A stretch of 64,000 nt of DNA from Blautia argi (GTDB lineage: Bacteria > Bacillota > Clostridia > Lachnospirales > Lachnospiraceae): positions 1,495,501 through 1,559,500 of the forward strand of contig NZ_CP030280.1 of NCBI RefSeq assembly GCF_003287895.1, in the 5' to 3' direction. Each line of letters opens with the position of its first letter. The stretch's first letter is position 1. Below the pieces are notes generated by a model. That model did no database searches. It was not told where the DNA came from and was given only the letters and a program-made list of their open reading frames with translations. Below are positions 56,247 to 64,000 of the stretch, piece after piece. The translations under genes and the position numbers were made by a program.

Positions 56247-59200
56247 ATGAAACGAGTGTTCCAGGTAAGCGAGATCACAACGCTGTGCAATGAACTGAAA
56301 ACATTGTTAAATGGGTGCAAAACCCATATTTCAAACATGAAAACTTATGCAGAGCAGGCAGATGAGGCACTTGCAGAAGTGCCTGGCGAAGTGCGTCATT
56401 ATGGGGCAGTTTACAGTGTTTCCGAACTTCGCAGTGCCTTAAAAACAGAAAAGATTGAAGAGGCACTGACCAAACTGGAAAACTGCAGACAAAGAGCCTG
56501 TGAGCTGATCCCGGCAGCCGATACGGACTATGCTGCCCAGACCAGGGAGCTTATGGGGGTCACGAAAAACCTGCAGACACTTTTGGAGGAAATGGAGCAG
56601 TTTTTGATCCATACTCCGCTTACAACCGATTATTCCGCCTTCAAAAAAGCCTTTGAGGAAGTACAGGCAAGATGGAACAAGGTAACGGAAAATGCAGAAA
56701 AGGTAGTGGAGAAACTGATGGCGAACATTAAAGGAGCGGAAGCCATCTGCCATGCCTTTTCCAAAGACCCGGTAAACCTAAGCACCGGAAACTTTATCTA
56801 TGACCGGACTGATCTGGAGGTTGGCGGAAGGGAGCCGTTTGTGTTCCGCCGCTTTTACAATGCCATCAACGGCCGGGAGGGTGTGCTTGGAAGGGACTGG
56901 AACCATAATTATGAAGTACATCTGGAGTTTACAGACGGGGAAGCGGTGCTTCTCAGGGAAGACGGGAAAGAGGAACGTTTTTTCTGGGAGAAGGACCGCT
57001 ATCTTTCTTTGTTTGCCAGTGAAGGTGTTTTAGAAAAAGCAGAGGAAGGATATGCATACCGTACCAGGGAACAAAAAGTCTACCGCTTTGACAGGGAAGG
57101 AATGTGTCTGGAAACGGAGACCCTTTTGGGCAGCCTGATAACATTTACTTATGAAGAAGGATCCCCTTTCCGTCTGGTAAAAGCCGAAAAGGACACCGGG
57201 GAATTCTTTTCCTTTTCTTATGATGCAGAAGGAAAGCTGGAGCGTGTGGAAGACCATACGGGAAGAAGCGTGGCATATCGATATCAGGGAGAACTTTTGA
57301 AAGAGGTGACACTGCCGGATGAGAACACTTTCCGTTACGGTTATACCCCGCAGGGAAAACTGGAGCAGGTGGAGAACCCGAGGGGGATCGTGACGGTAGA
57401 AAACTTCTTTGATGAGGAACACCGTACCACCTTACAGAAGTTCCCGGACGGGACACAGATGTGTCCTATGTATATGACGAAGAAAAGAGAACCGTAGAAC
57501 TTACGGAACGGAATGGCAGCCGGGTGACCTATGTCCATGATGACAAGTACCGGGATGTGAAGCATATCCACAGCAACGGGGAGGAACGCTTTGCCTATAA
57601 CCGGAACAACCAGAAGACCTTATATGTGGACCGCCTGGGAAATAAGACCCAGTATGCCTATGACCCGGCAGGAAACCTGGTGCGTGTGATCGATGCCCTT
57701 GGGAATAAGACAGAGATCCGGTATGGGGAAAAGAACCAGCCAACCGGGATCAAGATAAATGGAAAAGATAAACTGTGCGGGGAATACGACGCACAGGGAA
57801 GGCTTGTAAAAACCAGGGATGCCCTTGGAAATGAAGTGGAGATCACCTATACGGAAGCAGGGTGGCCGCAGACCATCCTGCAGGCAGACAAAAGCCGGAT
57901 CACACTTTCCTATGATGCAAAGGGAAACATCACAGCGATCGAAGATGCACAGGGAAATATGACCCGGTATGGGTATGATACCCTGAACCGGATGGTGGAA
58001 AGTACCGATGGAAAAGGGAATGTCACAAAGTATGCGTATGATGCGATGGGAAATGTGACCTGTGTGGAAAATGCGGAGGGAAACTGCCAAAGCTATGAAT
58101 ACAATGCAAGTGGAAAAGTAACAAAGATAACAGACTTTGACGGGGAAAGCATCCAAAGGGAATATAATGTCTTAAACCGCCCAAGTAAGATCGTGGATAA
58201 AGAGGGAAGGGAAACCCTCCTTTCCTATGACAGTATGTGGAACCTTGCAAGGGTGACAACACCGGACGGGGCAAGGACCACGTATCTCTATAACGAAGAA
58301 AACCTGTTATCCCGGATCAAATATGCAGACGGTGCCGTAATACGCTATACTTACGATGCCAATGGAAACAGGATCGGGGAAGAGGATGAGAACGGGGCAA
58401 AGACCACGTTTGTTTATGATGCCCTTGGAAGAGTGGTGGAAGTAAACGGGGAAGAAGGACTCCACTATGCTTATCGGTATGACGGGGAAGGAAAACCTGA
58501 TCGAGGCGGAAGACGCCCTTGGGAATACCGTATCCATGGAATACGACGGAAACGGAAATCTGGTGAAAGAAACCAACGCTCTTGGAGAGAGGAGATGTTA
58601 TGCTTATACCCCGTTAGGTGATGTGGAGAGTATCACCGATGAGGCAGGAAGAAAGACGGTTTACCGTTACTTTCCGGGAGGACAGCTTGCAGGGAACCAG
58701 CACCCGGATGGGACAGAGGAAGCCTTTACCTATGATGCCAATGGAAACCTGGAAACCCATACCCTTGCCACCGGGTTTGTGCTGACCTATGGATATGACA
58801 GCATGGATCGTATCGTAGAAATCATGGGAAGTGAAGGAGAAAAGAAATCTTATACCTACGATGCTCTTGGAAACGTGACTTCCATGACAGACGGGGAAGG
58901 GAACACCACCCGGTATGCCTATACCTTAAGCGGGCAGCTTGCAAAAGTGACGGATGCCCTGGGAAATGAAACAGAATACCAGTACGATGCCTGTGACCGT
59001 CTTATTGAGATCCGTCAGTATGGCGCAGAGGGAAGCCTAAAGGAAGAAGTAGAAAGATCCGGTATGGATGCAGAATTTTTGGAAGCAGAGAGACAGAATG
59101 GAAGGAACCGGCTGTGCCAGATCACCCGTTATACCAGGGATCTGCGGGGACAGGTCACAGAAACCCAGGATGCACTGGGACAGAAGGAAACTTACACCTA

Positions 59201-61181
59201 TGATAAAAAGGGACAGCTTCTTAGCAAGCTGGATAAGGAAGGGTATCTGACCAAATATGCTTATACAAAACAGGGAGACTTATCCGGTATCCAGTATGCA
59301 GACGGAAAGGAAGTAAAACTGTCCTATAATCCGCTCCGGCAGCTTTTGGAAATACAGGACTGGTTAGGCAGCACAAAGATTACCCCGGATGCACTGGGAA
59401 GGGCGAAAAAGGTGCAGTATCCAGATGGAAGGGAAGTATCCTATACCTATGGAAAAGCAGGGGAAAGAAAAAGCATCACCTGTCCGGATGGAAAGACGGT
59501 CTTCTATGGTTATGACGAGCAGCTCCGTCTTTCGGAATTAAAAGAAGGGGACAGCATCATCACCTATGGGTATGATCCGGTGGGAAGGCTGTGTGAAAAG
59601 CAGTTCCCGAATGGAACAAAGACTACATACCGTTATGATAGAAAAGACCAGCTGACAGAACTGGTACATCAAGACCAAGAGGGTATCCTTGACCGTTATA
59701 CTTATCTGTATGACCTTTTAGGAAACAAGATCGGAATTATAAAAGAAAGAAGAGGGCTGGAGCGTGAGAGTGGCAGTTATACCTATGGCTATGACGCACT
59801 GGGCAGGCTGTCAGAGATCCAAAAGGACGGGCAGATGCAGACCCGGTATGATTATGATGCCTTTGGAAACCGTACTTGGAAAGAGGAGAAAGGAGAAAGA
59901 ACCTCCTATCAGTACAATGCCCTGAACCAGATGGTAAGCGAAAGACAGGGGAAAACCCGAAGAGAGTATGGGTATGATAAGAGAGGAAATTTAACCAGCA
60001 TCCTTGAAAACGGGGCATGGAAGAAGCAGTATGTCTATGGTGCGATGAACCGCATGGAAGAAGCGGTGGATGCGGCAGGCAAACAGGCAAGATACCAGTA
60101 CAACGGACTGGGACACCGGGTAGGAAAGCAGGAAGGCATTATACCAAAAGAAAAACTGGAGAAACTGGATCCGCAAAGCAGGATCGGCATGGAGATTGGA
60201 AACAGTCGCCAGATTACTTATACCCTGGACCTGACCAGACAGTATCATAACCTTCTGGAGAAGACAGAGGAAAGCCGAAGCCAGAGATACTTCTGGGATG
60301 GGAACGTGGCAGCGTATGAAGAAAACGGGGAAAGGAACTATTACCTTCAGGATGAACTGGGAAGTCCGCTTCGGATTGAAGACAGTGCTGGAAACCTCAA
60401 AGAGAGCTATGGATACGGAGCCTTTGGGGAAGACTTATATCAGAACCAGGGGGAGAAACAGCCGTTTGGCTATACAGGATACCAAAGGGATGAGATCGCC
60501 GGGACGTATTATGCCCAGGCGAGGGAATATCTGTCTGGAAAAGGCAGGTTTGCAGGGCAGGATTTGATTGCTGGAAGGATAAATGCACCCGAGTTGTTTA
60601 ATAGATATGTATACTGTTATCACTCACCATTTTCATGCAAAGATCTTGATGGAAAAAAACCTGTATCTGTTAACACTCCCGTAGAAGAAGAATGCAATCA
60701 TGGTTATTATTCAGAGGCCTTTTATGGCAATATTGAAGGACCTCATATTAATTTGCAGTTAATGGATTATTTTTATGGAGCAGATTACATTAATGGGGAA
60801 ATTGAGAATAAAGGTAAAAAAGATATCGGTGTTGAACTAGTAGATATAGCTGGAGGTATGGGGAAATTTGGATACAAGGATTCGAAAGGTTTTTGGCAAG
60901 GAAAATATGGAATGGAATGTGTTCATGGGGATATAAAATTAGGAGCTTCAAATGACTATGTTGGAGCAAAAGCTCAAGGAACATGTGTAACAATAGCGGG
61001 TGAAGTGAGGATTTTAGAAATTTTTGGTAAAAAAATATATATAGGGGGCAGTTTGGATATTTTTTCTCTTGGAGCAAAAGCTGGTTGGGACGTGGAAAAA
61101 AAGAAACTAGAGTTAGGTCTTTCTTTAGGCGTAGGTGCAGGTGTAACCATACGGTGGGAAGATGAAGAATGTAGTGATTAA
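56247..61181 (+). pseudogene. RHS polymorphic toxin, copy 2, two frameshifts
   Basis: About 1,643 residues if a two-base insertion at 57460-57464 and one extra A in the run at 58492-58495 are corrected. It has the same helical targeting region, DUF6531 start, YD repeats and core end as copy 1, much of it nearly identical in DNA. The tip differs from NRYVYCYHSPFSCKDLDG onward: about 190 residues of Gly-rich strand repeats (GYKDSKGFWQGKYGMECVHG, VGAKAQGTCVTIAGEVRI, LGAKAGWDVEKKKLELGL) with no recognised toxin motif. No small helical partner genes precede this copy. It lies downstream of the AAA/RloB pair. Confidence 0.8.
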
Positions 61182-61218
61182 TGAAATATTTTGGAATTAT
61201 TAAATTATAGGGAGAAAT

Positions 61219-61794
61219 ATGTATACATTGATAAGAAAAGAAGAAAAAATAAATAAAAGATATGAGCATATATTTTATTTGGAAGAGAACCCCCAAATAT
61301 TAGGATATACTAATTATCGAGATACGACAGAAAAATATGAATGGAAAGTTGCTGGTGAACATTTATGGGAATGGAAACAAATAAACAGAAATTACAGGAT
61401 GTTGGATTATATTCCTATTATCAACACAGTTAAAGCATTCTGTCTAGAATTAAAATATAAAATTTGTAAGGATGGAGAAAAAATCGGAGAAGCTTTTTTT
61501 TACGGATTTTCAAAAAATAAAAACGAACGTGATTTTTTTGTTGTGAATGGGAAAAAATATTTTTGCTGTCAAGGGAATACGGATTTTATTCGTCCTTTTA
61601 AAAAATATGAATGGACGATTGAGAATATGGAACATCAAGTTGTAGTGAAGATTGAGAAAACTTCTAATAAATCTATATATAGAATTGAAAAGTTGGATCC
61701 GGAATTAGAAATTGAACTAGTTATTTTCCCTATTATGCATATGGACATGGCTGTATTTTCGCGCGAAGGAAGAGGTCCAGTTACAGCAGGGTGA
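61219..61794 (+). CDS. Candidate immunity protein to RHS copy 2
   Basis: A 191-residue soluble protein, Lys- and Trp-rich (EKYEWKVAGEHLWEWKQIN), strand-rich, with no membrane helix or known family. It starts at ATG 61219 after AGGGAG, 37 bases after the toxin stop. AT-rich like the toxin tip. The end PIMHMDMAVFSREGRG looks like the end of a Tubby/LURP-like beta barrel, which is a guess. Position suggests immunity. Confidence 0.55.
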   Translation: MYTLIRKEEKINKRYEHIFYLEENPQILGYTNYRDTTEKYEWKVAGEHLWEWKQINRNYRMLDYIPIINTVKAFCLELKYKICKDGEKIGEAFFYGFSKNKNERDFFVVNGKKYFCCQGNTDFIRPFKKYEWTIENMEHQVVVKIEKTSNKSIYRIEKLDPELEIELVIFPIMHMDMAVFSREGRGPVTAG

Positions 61795-61870
61795 TTTTAT
61801 GAATATTAAATATTGGTAAGGAGGAAATTTTTGATAATGTCTTCTTTATAATTATCAAAAAACAAAAACT

Positions 61871-62221
61871 ATGAATGAGAACTATGGATCAATGTCAAAA
61901 AGTAAAGTCTTTTTTTTGCTTTTAATTTCTGTAATAATATATTATTGTAAAGAAGTTAACAAAAAAATTTTTTTAGAGAACGTGATTTTTGGAATCATTT
62001 TAGCCTTTTTGAGTTTTAGTGTATTCTTGATATTTTTTAAAGTATTGCTGAAAATTTTAGGATATAAAAAATTAGAAAAAGTAAGAAAAATAGTGTATAG
62101 TTTCATTTTAATTATTGCATTTACATTAGAAATAGGTATTATTTTATCAAAAAAACCAGCTGATCTTATTATTAACCAATTTATGATAGTGGGAGTATTT
62201 GCTGGGAGGTTTGTAAAATGA
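61871..62221 (+). CDS. Small membrane protein, second candidate immunity gene
   Basis: A 116-residue protein with three hydrophobic segments (VFFLLLISVIIYYCKEVN, FGIILAFLSFSVFLIFF, FILIIAFTLEIGIIL). The AAGGAGG site at 61818-61824 is followed by ATG 61837, whose frame ends after four codons. Removing one T at 61845-61847 would join MSSYNYQKTKT to this frame, so the natural start is probably 61837. It ends 40 bases before the orphan RHS cassette. Confidence 0.5.
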   Translation: MNENYGSMSKSKVFFLLLISVIIYYCKEVNKKIFLENVIFGIILAFLSFSVFLIFFKVLLKILGYKKLEKVRKIVYSFILIIAFTLEIGIILSKKPADLIINQFMIVGVFAGRFVK

Positions 62222-62261
62222 CTTATTTAGAACTCGCTTAGACAATTGACAGAGATATAAG

Positions 62262-63884
62262 ACTGGCTGGGAAACAAGACCAGCATTACAAAAGAGTGGC
62301 GTGGCTTAACCGAAGAAAGTGGCAGTTACCGTTATGGCTATGACGTCCTGGGCAGACTTTCAGAAATCCAAAAGGATGGGCAGATGCAGATCCGGTATGG
62401 GTATGATGCCTTTGGAAACCGGACATGGAAAGAGGAGAAAGGAGAAAGAACCTTCTACCAGTACAATGCCCTGAACCAGATGGTAAGCGAAAAACATGGA
62501 GAGATCCTAAGAGCATACAGTTATGATAAGAGAGGAAACTTAACGGGCATCCAGGAAAACGGGGCATGGAAGAAGCAGTATATCTACGGTGCAATGAACC
62601 GCCTGGAAGAAGCGGTGGATGCGGCAGGAAAACAGGCAAGGTACCAGTATAACGGACTGGGACACCGGGTAGGAAAGCAGGAAGGTGTCCTTCCAAAAGA
62701 AAAACGGGAGAAACTGGATCCGCAAAGTAGGATTGGCATGGAAATCGGAAACAGCCGCCAGATTACTTATACCCTGGATTTAACCAGACAGTATTATAAC
62801 CTTCTGGAGCGGACAGAGAAAAGCCAATGTCAGAGATACTTCTGGGATGGGAACGTGGCAGTGTATGAAGAAAAATGGGGAACGGAACTATTACCTTCAG
62901 GATGAACTGGGAAGCCCGCTTCGGATTGAGGACAGTGCTGGAAACCTCAGGGAAAGCTATGGATATGGAGCCTTTGGGGAAGATTTGTATCAGAACCAAG
63001 GAAAGATACAGCCGTTTGGCTATACGGGATATCAGAAGGATGAAATAACAGAGACGTATTATGCCCAAGCGAGGGAATATCTGGCAGAAAACGGAAGGTT
63101 TGCAGGGCAGGATTTGATTGCCGGTTTTATGGATCTGCCGTTCAGCATGAACCGTTACAGTTACTGCTTTAATACACCAATGATATTGGTAGACTTGGAT
63201 GGTGCATGGCCAAGTTTAAGTGATATCGGAAAGGGGATTAAGAATGGAATTAAAGATGTAGGAAATGCAATCAATAAAGGGATTCAAAAAGTTTGGAACA
63301 CAGGAAAGGCAGTTGGAAAATGGATAGTAGAACATAAAGAGGATATTATTAAGGTTGTTGGGACAAGTTTGGTAATTGCTGGAATTGCAGTTGCAGCAAT
63401 CTCTACGAGTGGTGTTGCGGGAATAGTTTTAATGGGGGTTGCTTCTGGAGCAGCAATAGGAGGAACAGTAAATGGTGTTATTAATATTAAAAATGGCGGA
63501 AATTTTGCGAACGGATTTATAGGAGGGGCTATAAGTGGTGCCATTCAGGGTGGTTTGAGTAGTAAACTGGGGCCTGTTGGAAATATTGTTGGTGGTATGG
63601 CTAATGGATTGGGGACTTTTGTTACAGAAGGCTTAGATAGGATAGATGGATATAACTATAAAAATTTAGGTCAGATTGGAGAAGATAGTATAAAATCAGC
63701 ATTACTAGGAATGGTATGCAGTCTTCCAGGAGGATTGATACAGGCTGGCACATTGAATGAAAATATTCTTGAAGAGTTAATGGTAAACTACACGAAAAGA
63801 TTTGGTGACCAGTTGAATAATTTTTTTGGAATATTAGACAATTTCCTTTTAGATATAACGATGGGAGGGTGCTATAATGAATAA
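62262..63884 (+). pseudogene. Orphan RHS tip cassette (silent toxin module), one frameshift
   Basis: The sequence picks up inside the RHS core (GNKTSITKEWRGLTEESGSY) with no start codon, signal or N-terminal domain, so it cannot make a full toxin. It matches the last quarter of the RHS core of copies 1 and 2, then carries a different tip (about 240 residues after VDLDGAWPS, with Gly-rich hydrophobic stretches VVGTSLVIAGIAVAAIS and GFIGGAISGAIQGG). An extra A at 62871-62875 breaks it. The linker MNRYSYC...LVDLDGA is shared with copy 1. This is the arrangement expected for a displaced tip usable by recombination. Confidence 0.8.
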
Positions 63885-63978
63885 AAGTTATGATTATATC
63901 ATGGGAGGTAGTAAATTTTCCAATTTGTTTGATTTTATATCAGGAATAATTATATGTATATTATTTTCTTTTGTTTAA
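63877..63978 (+). CDS. Tiny membrane protein after the orphan RHS tip
   Basis: A 33-residue frame starting at ATG 63877, overlapping the cassette stop by 8 bases (ATGAATAA), after GGGAGGG. It contains one membrane helix (FDFISGIIICILFSFV). The overlap is of the toxin-immunity type, so this may be a short or truncated immunity protein. The window ends 22 bases later. Confidence 0.5.
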   Translation: MNKSYDYIMGGSKFSNLFDFISGIIICILFSFV

Positions 63979-64000
63979 GTGAACTTATTTTTTCATTTGA

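Overview
This 64 kb window comes from a low-GC Gram-positive bacterium, most likely a gut Lachnospiraceae relative (Clostridia). The reasons are the low-GC coding style, strong AGGAGG ribosome-binding sites, frequent TTG/GTG starts, a firmicute-type conjugation machine, a class B sortase and a firmicute type VII secretion system. This is inferred from gene content; no 16S or other phylogenetic marker is present.

Layout. (1) About 0.3-34.7 kb is the interior of an integrative and conjugative element (ICE). In order it holds a sigma-like/HTH regulator pair, small unknown genes, a VirB2-like pilin, VirB6/TrbL, a VirB1-like wall hydrolase with a C39-like peptidase domain, a PrgI-type protein, the VirB4 ATPase, several conserved ICE proteins, a DUF6017-type replication protein, the VirD4/TraG coupling protein, an S1 RNA-binding protein, a zinc-ribbon protein, a cold-shock protein, an ERF-type annealing protein, a CHC2/TOPRIM primase, a giant thioester/Cna-B surface adhesin, a radical-SAM protein and a class B sortase. 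No relaxase, integrase or att site is visible, so both ends lie outside the window. (2) 34.8-36.8 kb is a toxin-antitoxin locus: RNase HI apparently fused to an RnlA-type HEPN toxin, followed by RnlB. (3) 37.1-63.98 kb is a type VIIb secretion locus (EsaA-like, WXG100, a C-terminally anchored membrane protein, EsaB/YukD, EssB, three small helical proteins, EssC) carrying two near-duplicate RHS polymorphic toxins. Each RHS gene is followed by candidate immunity genes, and a third, orphan RHS tip cassette closes the locus. An AAA-ATPase/RloB defence pair sits between EssC and the second RHS gene.

How it works together. The ICE block would move DNA between cells, with the adhesin and sortase probably aiding mating contact. 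The cargo block (RNaseH-RnlA/RnlB, AAA/RloB, T7SS with RHS toxins) looks like a defence and competition island. The RHS genes share a GC-richer core and differ in AT-rich C-terminal tips, the classic architecture for toxin switching by recombination.

Quality warning. About twenty otherwise conserved genes are interrupted by small indels, nearly all one base in short homopolymer runs (VirB6, PrgI, adhesin, radical SAM, sortase, RNaseH-RnlA, RnlB, both RHS genes and the cassette, EssC, AAA-ATPase). Correcting each site restores a continuous family-typical protein, and the net length becomes divisible by three in every fully traced gene. Uncorrected homopolymer errors are the simplest explanation; genuine decay is the alternative. 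Spans of such genes are given as whole genes with the break site named. Repeated themes in the ICE are long 5' leaders ending in terminator-like hairpins just before ribosome-binding sites, and a shared promoter element at two operon heads.
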